From: Rhabdornis inornatus
Lineage: Eukaryota; Chordata; Aves; Passeriformes; Rhabdornithidae
Length of the DNA: 64,000 nucleotides
Reading direction: 5' to 3'
Assembly (NCBI GenBank): GCA_013397075.1
Contig: VWZS01009594.1
Location: 458,694 to 522,693 of the forward strand
Shown: positions 11,361 through 24,200 of the stretch, in pieces
Numbering within the stretch: the stretch's first letter is position 1
How the letters are laid out: each line of letters opens with the position of its first letter
Notes under the pieces: model-generated
What the model saw: the letters and a program-made list of their open reading frames with translations, nothing else
What the model was told of the DNA's origin: nothing
The model's database searches: none
Program-made: the position numbers and the translations under genes

Positions 11361-11654
11361 CCCACCCCTGTGCCCAGGGTGCTCTGCTGGGAGCGTGGGT
11401 GCTGTGGCCCCTCTGGGACAGCTGGGGGACACTGAAGGTGCCAGCCCAGCTGTGTCCCCTGTCCCCATGGCCTGTGGCATGGCAGGAGTGCCCCAATGTT
11501 AGGATTTACTCCCCTGTGTCCCCACCCAGGGAGCCCCAGGCCCTGCCCTGCCCGGGCTGTGCTGAGTTTGCTCGGGCTCAGTGTCTGTCCTGTGCTGGCT
11601 GAGGTGGGAGAGGGAGCCCAGCGCCTCCCGGGCGCCCTCCCTTCTCCCACTGCC

Positions 11655-11793
11655 TGTAAATAAATGAGTGATGGAACTGAGTGACATTTAAAAGTAAATA
11701 AGTAAATAGATAAATAAAATTAATAAGGTTAAAAAAATTAAGGAAAATCAGTTAAAATAAAATAAATAAAAAAGAAATCAAAGAGTGAATAAA
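11655..11793. repeat. A/T-rich TAAA low-complexity tract
   Basis: Runs of TAAATAAA, AGTAAATAAG and AATAAAAT lead directly into the N gap. Such tracts often precede assembly breaks. Confidence 0.7.
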
Positions 11794-12282
11794 NNNNNNN
11801 NNNNNNNNNNNNNNNNNNNNNNNNNNNNNNNNNNNNNNNNNNNNNNNNNNNNNNNNNNNNNNNNNNNNNNNNNNNNNNNNNNNNNNNNNNNNNNNNNNNN
11901 NNNNNNNNNNNNNNNNNNNNNNNNNNNNNNNNNNNNNNNNNNNNNNNNNNNNNNNNNNNNNNNNNNNNNNNNNNNNNNNNNNNNNNNNNNNNNNNNNNNN
12001 NNNNNNNNNNNNNNNNNNNNNNNNNNNNNNNNNNNNNNNNNNNNNNNNNNNNNNNNNNNNNNNNNNNNNNNNNNNNNNNNNNNNNNNNNNNNNNNNNNNN
12101 NNNNNNNNNNNNNNNNNNNNNNNNNNNNNNNNNNNNNNNNNNNNNNNNNNNNNNNNNNNNNNNNNNNNNNNNNNNNNNNNNNNNNNNNNNNNNNNNNNNN
12201 NNNNNNNNNNNNNNNNNNNNNNNNNNNNNNNNNNNNNNNNNNNNNNNNNNNNNNNNNNNNNNNNNNNNNNNNNNNNNNNNNN
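11794..12282. other. Assembly gap (489 Ns)
   Basis: All bases are N. Sequence resumes inside the first coding exon of FMNL1 in very GC-rich DNA. The gap therefore probably hides the FMNL1 promoter, 5' UTR and first codons, including any N-myristoylation start. Confidence 0.98.
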
Positions 12283-12283
12283 C

Positions 12284-15200
12284 GACCACCGCCCGCAGCC
12301 CGGGGCCGCCCCCGCCGCCGCCGCCGCCGCTCCGCCGCCCCCCCGGCAGCCCATGCCCGGCGCCGCCGAGCTGGAGGAGCGATTCGGCCGCGTCCTGGTG
12401 AGCGGGGACGGGAGCGGCAGGGGGGGGCTGGCCGGACATAACGGGGGTCAGGGGGAGCCGCTGCGGGGGGCCCGGAGCCGCCGGGAGGGTCTCTCAGCAT
12501 CCCTGCAGGCATCAGCATCATTTGCAGCGTTACCACCGTTATCGTCCTTAGAACGATCGTATTGTTACTACTTCATCGTTCTATTAATTATTTGATTCAT
12601 TATTTAATTGATATTCTGATTAATAATGATGAGTGCCCCGCTCTCACCTCGTTTCCCCGGGGACGCTCAGCCCTGCCCCGGGATGATCCCCAGCCGCTCC
12701 CCTCCCCTCATCCCTCTCACCTTGGAGGGATCCACCCCCCAAATTCTTGGGGTGACCCCGAGTCCCGGACCCCGGGCAGGCTCCGCCATGGCGGGATCGG
12801 CGGCAGGGCCGGAGCGCGCCCGTGCTGCGGATGGCGATGCTTCGCTCACCTCCTCTTCTTCTCCTCCTCCCCGGAGCCGGGGAAGCCCCGGCACCGCTGC
12901 CGGCCTCCCGCGGTGGGCAGCGGGCGATGCCGGAGCCGCGTTCCCGTGGGATGGATGGCAGCTCCTGGAGACGCGCGGCTCGCTCGCTCCGTCCTTGAGC
13001 GAGCTGTTCCGGCCGTGACCTTCCCGCCACCAGGGCCGGGTCCCGCCACCGCGCCACCCGCTCCAGTCCCCCTCCATGCCCTCCCCAAAAATGCTCCGAG
13101 AAAAAAGAATTGCTGCTTTAGTCCCCCGAGCCCCCGGAGGGAGATGGAGCCGCTTTGCCGATCCCGTGCCGGGAGCGGCCGCGGGCGCAGCTTCCACGAT
13201 GCCGGCACACCGGAATCTGCTCGGTTGGATCTGCCGGGATCTGCTCGGCGGGGTCCCCCCACCCCAGCCCCGAGCACAAATTACTTGGGAGCTTTGTTAT
13301 CTCGTGGAGTTGATGGGATTATTGGGGATGAGCATGGCAGCTGGACCCGCTGCAGCTGCAGGGGGTGATGGTGCGGGGCTCTGCCTGCTGGGACCCCCGT
13401 GGGACACGGGAGGGGCTTTGCCGTGGGACACCCGTGCTGGCAGGTGGCTGGGTGGGGTGGTGGTGCCTGTGATGGCTCCGGCTGTCACAGCAGCGGTGGC
13501 AGGAAGAGACCTCAGGGTGTTTCTGCTGCGAGGCCCCAGGAAGCAGCACTTTCAGCCGGGCTGGGCCTAGGAGGTTGGAAATCCTAAACCAAAAAATGGT
13601 CAGAAGAGGGGCAAGCGCTGCTCCAGGCCCTCAGCACCACCTCCTCTGCCTTCATCCCGAGGGAAAGCCCTTTTCCAGGAGAAGAGGCACCCGAGGGGCT
13701 GGATGTGCCCCGACGGGAAGCGGGTGTCTTGTGAAAGCGGCTGTCCCAATCCCGCTTCCTCTTTCCACAGTCCCTTCCCCATTCTCGTGGCTATGGGGGC
13801 AGCAGAACCCCGGGGGGTGGCGACAGGGGGTCCCTCTGCCCTCACCCACCACAAACGTCTTCCCTGACTCTGGCTTCAACTTTTCTACCTCCTGAACTCA
13901 GGAGCAGGTGGATAAGCAGGGGGTGAGCTGGGAATCTCCTGGTGGGACACGATCCAGACTTCACATGTTGTCATGATTACAGTGATGCCATGAGAGCTCA
14001 GTGCAAATCAGTTTTGGGCTGGACATCCCAAACTGGGAGAGCTGGTGGCACAAAGCCTTGGCAGAAAAGCCCAGGGAGGAGCCTAGTGGATCCAAATTGC
14101 TGGCAGGAAGGGGACAGATACACCCATTCCGTGCCAAGAGATGGGAATTTAGTTTCCCAAAACTTTTTTCTCCAAAATTGGCTTCCTCCCAGCTGGGGCA
14201 CTGTGGCAGATGCCGCTTTGGCAGAGCGATGGGAGGGTTGTACTGTGCCAAGCGGTTTGGGATATGATGAGGTGGATTTTTGGGACGGAGCAGAGGAAGA
14301 GCATCTTTGCTGCTGGGGTAGGGATACTTGGATACTCCTGCTCAGAGCAATCAGGACTTCCCCCCTTTGCATGTCAAGAGATATTAATTGGGAATATATA
14401 AATAGAATTGTGAGTTGAGGTGTGGTGGAGTCAAAATCAAACAGTGGCTGATTGGTACAGGGGATGCTCCAGCCAGGAGCTTTGCCTGGTGGGGGCTTTG
14501 CTGCTGCTTCTCCCTGGGTCCTGGGGGAGTGCAAGGCCAACGTCACCACTGCAGATGTTTGCAGATGTGCTGTTGGCCCCAGCAGCAGGACGGGTCACCA
14601 GCGAGCCCTGGCCACAGTGTCAGCCTTGGCTCAACCAGGAAACAAAACTGATCCTCAGCTTCCTGTGGGATCCATCCCCAGCCTGGCTCTGGCACGGTGG
14701 CCAAGGCTGACTGGGGGATGCAGGGCTGCAGTCGGGTGTCCCCAAGGGGGATGTGTGTCCTGGGTGGGAAGTTGCCTGTGAGCCATGAGCTGCTGGAGCA
14801 GGGCCTGGAGAGTGTCCTGGTGCAGGAGCTCCCCTGTGTTGCTGGATCCAGGCCTGGGAGAGCCAGGAGGACATCCAGTGCAGGGTGGGCAGGCAGGCAC
14901 CCAGCAGGGATGAGGGCACTCTGGCAGGATCAGGGTCCTCTCCCTGGGTTGAACTACAGCAGCTTCTGCTTGTTCTTAAAATAGAGCTGGAGCTGCAGGC
15001 AGCACCACCCCAGCCTGCTCCTGCCACCCCCCCCGGCCATCCTGGGGACACGTCTGCTCCTCCACTGGCCATCCCTGCCTGACACTTGGTGGCTTTGGGT
15101 CTGGCTGGATCCAGGGAGTCCCTGATAGGATGAACTGGTCCTGGCAGTGTCCTCCAGCCCAGTTTGCTGCATGAGTGGGGTCAGGGAGCCCTGGGTGCAC

Positions 15201-18200
15201 CTGGTCCTTCTGTGTGCCTTGCACTGAGCCCTGGGAAGAGGCAGGAGAACAAGTTCAGTGTCAGTCAGGGGCATTGGAGGGAACACCGTGGGACAACTGG
15301 CACTGCAGGACTGGGAATGTCCCGGCCACCTCAGGGGTGCTGTGTGGCCATGAGGGATGGAGCATCCCAGGGATGGCTTGGCCCATCAGTCACCTGGGAA
15401 CCTGGAGATGTTGGTTCTTCCTGCAGCTGGAAAAACCCCCTAAGCCACCATCTGGGGCAGTTCCCTGCCCTGTCCCCTTCCCTGTGGCAGGAGTTTGTGC
15501 CTGGTGTCTGGCCTGGGATGTTGTCCCTTCCCATGTGCTGCCAAGGCTTTCCTTGGGATGCACATCCCCCGTGCTCCAGAAACGGCACTGCCAGGGTTCA
15601 GCCTGGTTCACGCTCAGCCTGGCGGGGTTTGCAGCACAAACACTTCCCTGGAGAATGCCGGAACATTCTGTGCCAGGTTTGGTGCAGAGCTCGGCTCTGC
15701 TCGGCGCTGCCCGTTCACGTGTGGAACAAAAAGAGGTGTCTGACACCCAAAATAGCTCCGTCCCTGCCAGCCATGATAGGAAAAGGTTGTTTTGTACAAG
15801 AAAATGATGGTGGTGCTGCTTCACCTCTCCTGGCCTTGGTTTCAGTGTAGGGCAAAACCTGGCTCACCCCACAGCTGGTGCTGGGTGCCAGCCAGCCTCA
15901 CCCTGGTGCTGGGCATGGCTGGGACGGCACTGCAGGCTCTGTGACACTTTGTGTCACAACAGGGCTGCTGGGGGACATTTGGTGGCACCCACTCAGTGAC
16001 GTGGTGGGCTGTGAGGCTGCTGGGAAGCCCCGGGCAGGGGCGGGATGAGGGTGCCGCGTGCTGGATGACGGCAGGTGGGTTGTGGCTGCTGGGTGCAAGT
16101 CACTGTGGCTCCTCCATCCTTGTCCCCAAAGGTGGAAGACGAGGAGGACCAAGTCCTTCCTCTGACTCCTGTGGGGTGCTTGGCTGCTGCTCTGCCCCAC
16201 ATCACCCGCCCTGCCCCACCTCCCACACACTGGTTCCCCCCTCCCCGGCAGGAAATGGGAACCGGTTTTTTTGTGCTGCCGACTGAGGCTCCTCAGCGCA
16301 GTTGCTTCCTCCCCGGCACCACAAGCCCACCCGGGACGCAGCCACCACCCAGTTTGTACCCGACCTGTGCCACATCCTGCCCGCAAGGGAGGGACCGCGG
16401 GGCAGAGCCACCTCCACAGGGACAGCCCAGCATCCCCTGCCCTACCCTCGTGCTGGGTCCTTTCCCACTGCCAGTGCAGGGTCGTGCTTTGTCCAGGTCC
16501 CACTTGTGATGGCTTAAAGCTGGTCCGCGTGGCAGGTGCCACCATCTGCTCTCTGCCAAGGGCACCCAACAGTGTCCCACAGAGAGTGCTACGGGTGTGA
16601 CAGAACCCTGAGAGGGGTGTCTGGGTGTTGGACCCACTTGGCACAGTGCTGTCCCTTGGTCTGACCCTCATCCATCCCAAGGATGGCAGCTTGGGGACTA
16701 GAAATGGGGACAGCCAGGTGCTGCTGTCACCTTGCCCATCCCAGAACCCACCCAGCAGCTCCAGTGGCTTCACAATGAGGCCATTTCTGACCCTGCTGCC
16801 TGACTGTACCCTCTGCCCAGCTCTCCGTGCTGGCCAGCCCCAGCCAAACTCAGCTCCTCCCCACCCACAGCTCCTGGTTTTGGCTTCTTATAAAAGCAGC
16901 TTGACAGGTCCTCCCTGGAGGTGGTGGAGAGGTTTCTGTTCCTGCTCACCACAGTGGCACCTCTCCCCTTGGACCTGCTCTTCTGTGAGCAACCAAAGCC
17001 CTGGAAGATGCCTTCCTCCAAGGATGTGGTTGTTCCAGCACGGCATGCACCCCACGTCCCCATCCTCCTCATCAGGGAACCCCAAGACTGGGATTTAGGG
17101 GTGGCTTGGGGCTGTGCATTGCTCCATGTGCCATCGTGCCAGCCTGCAGGTGTTCTCCAGCTGAGCTGGAGCACAAAAAATGGGGTCTTTTCTCAAAATA
17201 AATCGCCTGTGAGCCGAGCTGAGCTGCAGCCTGGCCCAGGCCATGGTGGGTGTCCCATGAAGGTCACCCATGGTGTCCCTCAGCAGAGGCAGGAGGAGCT
17301 CGAGGCAGGAGCAGTTCTGGCAGCGCTTGGTGCCGAGAGCGGAAACCACGTCACGTCCTGTGGTGGCCGTGGGGGCTGGGGTTGCACAACGGTGGCACGG
17401 AGAGGCGTAGGGACACACCGGGCCTGACATCATTGTCTCTCAATAAACACTGATTTCCCCAGATGGGCTCATCACTCACCTGTTCTGGGGGGTCTTAGGC
17501 GTGACCCCTGAAGCACAGCCTGGGCTCCTGGGTCCCTCAGCTGTGTCACCAGGCAGTGTCCCCATCCCTCATCCTGTGTGGCCCTGCTGGGACTGGGCTG
17601 GCTGAGGCCAGGCACATGGCACACTCATGACATGGATGGATGTGTCCAGTTCTTCCTCCCATCCCCCATCAACACCCCCTGCCCTCCCCTTGGGGACCCT
17701 CAGGTGGGGACATTACTGATGGGTCCATGGGATGCTCACATCCTGGGAATAGTGGTGTTTCCCGCCTGCCCCTGTTGTCCCCATCATCCCACCAGTGTCC
17801 CCATCCTGAGAATGCTGTTCTCATTTTTCCACCATGATCCCATCCTCCCACCACTGTCCCCATTGTTCCACCACTGTCCCCACTGTCCCACTAGTGTACC
17901 CATCTTCTCACTGGAATCTTCATGTCCCACCAGTGTGCCCATCCTTCCACCAGTGTGCCCATCCTTCCACCAATATCCCCATCCTTCCGTGGGTATCCCC
18001 ATGTCCCATTGGTGTCCCCATGTCCCACTGCTGAGCAGGGACACCCCGTGCTGGGTGAGCAGGGGGTGCTACATCCCAGGGGTGTTTTTGGGGTGAACCC
18101 CAACACTGACACCCTTCACCCACAGAATTCCATGAACCTGCCCCCGGACAAGATGAAGCTGCTTAACCAGTATGACAACGAGAAGAAGTGGGAGCTGATC

Positions 18201-21200
18201 TGTGACCAGGTGAGGTCCAAGCTCACAGTGTCCCCAGTGCCGTCCCTGTCCCCAAGTGCCACTCATGGAATGGTTTGGCATCAATCTTGCTGTACCAAGC
18301 ACTGACATCCATCTCGTTACTGACACAACACCTTATTAACCTCATTACGCATTGATGCAGCTGGGGTGGGGACAGGGACACTGTGGCTGCTGTGGGGACA
18401 GTGGCATGTCCCCGTGCCACAGCAGTGGCCCAGTTTCAGCCTCTCTCTGGGGCTCGTAGGAGCGTTTCCAGGTGAAGAACCCTCCATCCGCCTACATCCA
18501 GAAGCTGAAGAGCTACTTGGACACAGGTGGTGTCAGCAGGAAGGTGAGGGGTCCGTGTTGCACCCCGGTCCCCTGGTCCCCATCCCAGGCTGGGCACAGG
18601 GATGGTGCCAATGGCTGTCCCTGTCCCACAGTTCAAGAGGCGAGTGCAGGAGTCGACACAGGTTCTTCGGGAGCTGGAGATTTCCCTGAGGACCAACTAC
18701 ATCGGGTAAGGGTGGGGGTGGCATTGTCACCCAGCCCCTGCCACTGTCTCTGGGATGGGGATGGACGTGCTGCTGGTTCTGGCTGGAGGGTGATAGCGGG
18801 AGGTGGAGGCTGTGGCCTCATCCTCCCCCCTTAGGAGGGCTCTGATGGGAGGCTGAGGGTGCTGAGGCAGCTGGGGGTGCTGTGGGTCTGAACCCCTTTT
18901 TGGCCTTCTGGCACCCCCTGAGTGCCAGGAGGGACCCTGCCCTGACCCTGGCTGTCCTGACCCCTTGTGGGGTGGTGGTTGCCCACAGTCCCCACGGCCA
19001 GGCTCTCCTGTCGTGGCAGTGGTGGCAGCAGTGGCAGTGGTGACAGGATATATGATATATGTGTCCCCCGTATATCAGGTTCACCATGGCACCCACCTGG
19101 CCTCAGAGAAATGCCGGCTCATGGTGCCACCTCATGTCACCAGCATGTTCCACCCTTGCTGGGGACCTCTGCCCAGGGGCTGGCTCCTCTGAGTGCTTGG
19201 GGGGCAGGAGGAGAGATGATGTGGGGGTTGGCAGAGCCCACTAACCCTCTGCACCCTCCAGCTGGGTCCAGGAGTTCCTCAACGAGGAGAACAAGGGGCT
19301 GGACGTGCTGCTGGAGTACCTCGCCTTTGCCCAGTGCTCTGTCGCGTACGTCCCCACCGGGTGTCCTGTCCCCAAGGCTGGGATCAGCCTCCCCTGGGGC
19401 TCAGCAGGGCTGGGGCGGTCCCTGGGGGTGCCCTCCCTTGTCATCAGGGTGATGCTCCATGGCTCAGGCTGAGCAGAACATCCCCAACATCCCTGAGGAG
19501 CATCTGCCTGTATTAGGGTGCCATATCTCACCCGTGCCCATGTCCCCACGGGCCACCAGGTATGACATGGAGAGCACAGAGAACAGCCCCGGCTCTGACA
19601 AGGGCAAGGAGCGGTCGCTGGAAGACCTGAACAAAAGCACCTCCTCATCCCCCACGCAGGGCTCCTCCAAAACGCGGCCTCTCACTGTAAGGTAACGTGT
19701 GGTCCCGACCCCAAAGTGTCCCCCTGTCCCTGTGCCATGTCCCCGCTGTCGCCTCGCTGCACCCCCGGCCGCGCCGCGCTTGTAGAGGGGCTTGGCAGGG
19801 AGACGCAGGCCCGGCCCTAAAATGAGTGCCCATTTCTGGTTTGAGGGTGGGGACAAAGCCACATCGCCCTGTGTGCCCCCAGGGGCTAAGCCCTGCCTAG
19901 GGCTGGGCTGGATCCGTGTCCCCACCCCGGCACTGCGACCATCCTGCGGTGCTCTGGTTAAACCCCAGGAATACACAAAAATTGGGGGTGTTGGAGATTT
20001 TGGAGGAGCAAATCGCAGCCCCCTGGTTTAAAACCGGGGCGGAGGGACGGGCCTGTGTCCCCCCAAGCCGGTCCTGGTGGCTGGTGGCTCTCGCTTGGTG
20101 CCGCTCGCCCGCAGCCCCGTCTAACCCCGCTCTTCTCTTGCACGCTGCCGGGGACGCGCTGACGGTAGGTGACGGGGCACTGGCGGGACGGGGACACCCC
20201 ACGGGACCCCGCTGCTGGGCACCGATACTGGGAACAGGGCCTGCGGGGCATCCCCGGTGGGCGGGGGAGTCCCAGGGACATCCCACCGTGGTCACCCCGC
20301 AGCTGTAACGTGGCACCCCGGGGAGCGCGGGGGTCCCTCGCCGCCTGCCGGCAGCTCTGGAGGAGCCGGGGTGTCCCTCACAGCCCCAGGGACGTGGAGG
20401 TCACGAGGGACGTGGCACCCGCGTGGGGTCCCATCCCTTGTCCCCGAGCCCGGGTGTCCCCGGGGCGGCGCGGGAGCCCCGTTTCTCCCTCCTGTCCTGC
20501 AGGCTCTAACGCGCCTCCAGCTGCTGCCTCTCGAACCAGTACATCCACACCCTTCTCCGCCACGTCCACCCCAGCGTCCCCTGCGGTGCCCCGGGCAGCG
20601 ATGGGGACAATGCCCCCAGGTCACCCGGCAGCTCCTGCCCGCCCCGGTGAGCCTCCGAGACCACCCGTGTGCACGAAGGGGCCCCAAAACCCACCCCACA
20701 TCACCCCCCAGTCCCAGCGCTTCTAGATGGGCACGGACACGAGGATTTCTCCCGTGGGGTGCAGCCGCCCGGGTGCCCCGGTGTTCCCCCGCCCCCGCTG
20801 CCACCCCTTCGCGCTGTCCCCTCCCCGCTTTACGCTGCGCCCGCGGCTCCCCCGGGCCCCGCTCAGCCGCGCTCTCCCCGCCCAGGCTGAACCCCTCGCA
20901 CAGCAGGAAGACGCTGCGCAACTCGCGGCTCGTGAGCCAGAAGGACGATGTCCATGTGTGCATCATGTGCCTCCGCGCCATCATGAACTACCAGGTGGGA
21001 GTGGGCGGCATCCGCGGGGATCCGCCCGGGGCTCCCCCGGGATCCCCCGCGCCTGCGGCGGCAGCTTCGGGGTGGGAGCGGGTCTGCATCTCCTGGCTCT
21101 GAGATGTCAACCTCCTGCCTGCTGGGGACGTGGCATGGGGTGTGCCACGGTCCTGGAGTGCCTCCAGGGGGACACACGACCCCATTAATGCTCCTTTTCC

Positions 21201-24200
21201 CCTCCCAAGTCTGGCTTCAGCCTGGTGATGAACCACCCAGCCTGTGTCAACGAGATCACCCTGAGCCTCAACAACAAGAACGCCAGGTAGGAGCTGCCCT
21301 GCCCTGCCCTGCCCAACGAGGGTTGTTCCCTTGTCCCCCTGCCCGCCCCACGGCCTCAGCCCCCTCACACCACATGTCTCTGCAGGACCAAGGCTCTGGT
21401 GCTGGAGCTGCTGGCTGCTGTCTGCCTGGTCCGAGGTGGCCACGACATCATCCTGGCTGCCTTTGACAACTTCAAGGAGGTGAGTCCCCAGTAGGGACAC
21501 TCAGTGCCCAGCAGGGACACCCGGTCCCCAGCAGGGACACCCAGTGCCCACATGAACATCTGTGCCCAGCTGAGTTTGTGACTCAGTTTCCTTGTGTGTG
21601 GCAGAGCCCTGCACTGCCCTCAAATCTCTGGCTCACTTAGGGATGTTCCACTCACTGGGCTTGATGTCCCCATGCCACCATGTGTCCCCAGGGCCATGTC
21701 CCAGCTGGCTAGGTGCCTGGCAGCACTGGTCAGGGCTGGGATGGTGTCACCAATAGATACCTCCTGTCCTGCCACCCTCCTGGGTGTCCCCTGGCCATAT
21801 CCTCCCTGGCCTTCAGCCCTTTGCTCCCTCTCCAGGTCTGTGGGGAGAAGAACCGCTTCGAGAAGCTGATGGAGTATTTCCGAAATGAGGACACCAACAT
21901 TGACTTCATGGTGAGTGGCTGCTGGGCCCACGCTCTGCTGTCCCCAGGGTGTCATGTCACCAAGGCTGCTGCACTGTCCCCAGGCCATTTTGCCCTAAGA
22001 GCTCCTAAGCCACCACACTGTCCCTATGGCATCATGTCCCAAGGGATGCTGAGCCACCGAAACTCTCCCCAGGCCACCATGTCCTCAGGGGCCGCTGAGC
22101 CACTATGCTGTCTTGGGGGTGGCATGTCACAAGGGCTGCGAGGCTGTTCTGCTGTCCCCAAGGGCTTCTAAGCCACCAAACTGTCCCCAGGCCATCATGT
22201 CCCCAAGGCTGCTGTGCTGTCCCCCAGCCACCACATCCCCAGGACTGTGTAAACCACCATGCACTCCCCAGGGACACCATGTCCCCGAGGGCCACCAAAC
22301 CCCCATGCAGCCTTGGGGCAACATCCCCAAGGGCCACCCTGGCACTGCGCTGTGCCATGGCCGCGCTGAGCCGTGTCCCCGCAGGTGGCCTGCATGCAGT
22401 TCATCAACATCGTGGTGCACTCAGTGGAGAACATGAATTTCCGCGTGTTCCTGCAGTACGAGTTCACCCACCTGGGGCTGGACCAGTACCTGGAGGTGGG
22501 TGATCCCGAGGGTGGGGGTGCCAGGGGTGCCACCAGCGCCAGCAGTGACACCGGCTGTCCCTCGGCAGACTCTGCGCCTCACCGAGAGCGACAAGCTGCA
22601 GGTGCAGATCCAAGCCTACCTGGACAACGTCTTTGACGTGGGGGCCATGCTGGAGGACTCGGAGACCAAGACGGCGGTGCTGGAGCACATGGAGGAGCTG
22701 CAGGAGCACGTCAGCCAGGTGGGCCGTGGGCGCGTGGGCAGAGGCGCTGACGCAAGCCCCGAGGGAGGGATGAGGATGGGGCTGAGCGGCGGCGCCTCGT
22801 CCCCCACAGTTGACGGAGAAGCTGCAGGATGCAGAGAACGACTCCATGGCCAAGATAGCGGAGCTGGAGAAGCAGCTGAGCCAGGCACGGCGGGAGCTGG
22901 AGGCGCTGCGGGTGAGCCGGGGGTGCCGACGGAAAGCTGGGACAGAGGGAGCGGGCTCTGAGGGTGCAGCGGGACAGCGGTGACCTGCCTGGGGTTGTCA
23001 CCTCTCCAGGAGCAGCTGAGCCCCCCGCGGCCGCCCAGCCCGCCGTCCCCCCAGCCCCAGGAGTGCTACCGGCTGGCGCTGGAGCGGCGGCTGGCGGAAC
23101 TCGAGGAGAAGGGGCTGGTGCAGATCCTGCGTGGGCCCGACGGAGACGTCGCCATCGAAATTGTCCCCGTTGTCATAGAAACCCCCGCAGCCCCCGTGGT
23201 TTCTGGAGAGGGCACCGCCACCACCGACACCACCGCCACCTGCAGAGGTACCGTGGGTGCAAGGGGATGTCCCCTTCCCGATGGGGACACCTGGCACCAA
23301 GGGGGGTGGCAGCAAGTCTCTGGGCACAGAAACTGAGGCGGGGGTGTGGGAATGTGCCCGGGGACACGGGGAAATGCGGTGGCAGAGGGAGTGTGGCGGT
23401 GGCATCATGCNCTGCCAATGGTTCAGGTGAGTGTGGCTCAGGGATGGTAGGGATGTTCCCTGAGAGGGGTCTGGGGGCACCCTGGGGTGGGTTTAGGACC
23501 CCCCACCCTGTGACGTGTCCCCCCCCTCCCCATGACCCTGCAGTGAAGGTGAAGAAGCCGATCCAGACCAAGTTCCGCATGCCCGTCTTCAACTGGGTGG
23601 CGCTGAAGCCGAGCCAGATCGACGGCACCGTCTTCACCGAGCTCAACGACGAGAAGGTGCTGCAGGTGAGCACAGGGGGTGCCCGGGGGGCTCAGTGCCC
23701 CAGGCCGTGCTGAGGGTGCCTCACCTTGCACCCACCCGCGGTGTCACAGGGCTGCAGGAGAAGCCGGAGGTCAGGAAAACTCCTTAGCACCATGGAGAGG
23801 GACACGGGATCAGGCGTGCTTCTCTTCTCACCTTGTCCCTTCACTCCATCCACATCCTCACATCCCGTCCTTTTCTTCTTCCTCATCTCCATTCTCTGGT
23901 CCCCTCACCTCCTCCTTACCCCTCCCTGTCCTCTTGCCTGTCCCTGTCCTTGTCCCCTTGTTCCATCCTCATCCCCTTGCTTCATCCTTATCCTCACTCC
24001 TCACCCTTACCCCAGTCCTCTGGCCCCATCCTCACCCCACATGTCCCGTGCCACCTCCCCACCGTGCCCACAGCCCTGTGTCCCCACAGGAGCTGGACAT
24101 GAGTGACTTTGAGGAGCAGTTCAAGACCAAGGCGCAGGGCCCCGCCCTGGACATCAGTGCCCTCAAGGCCAAGGCCACACAGAAGGCCCCCAGCAAGGTG

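Noticed and set aside
11738..12536. Frames of 200-250 aa spanning the N gap
   Set aside because: They consist mostly of undetermined residues, and their ends are artefacts of the gap. Only the FMNL1 exon 1 frame is supported.
17170..17460. Nested gene ending at AATAAA 17442 in FMNL1 intron 1
   Set aside because: No convincing open frame or exon chain leads to it. One hexamer in a 5.7-kb intron is expected by chance.
18544..18631. Extra mini-exon between FMNL1 exons 3 and 4, as in some mammalian isoforms
   Set aside because: The 88-nt intron contains no matching open segment. Exons 3 and 4 join directly in frame as GGVSRK-FKRRVQ.
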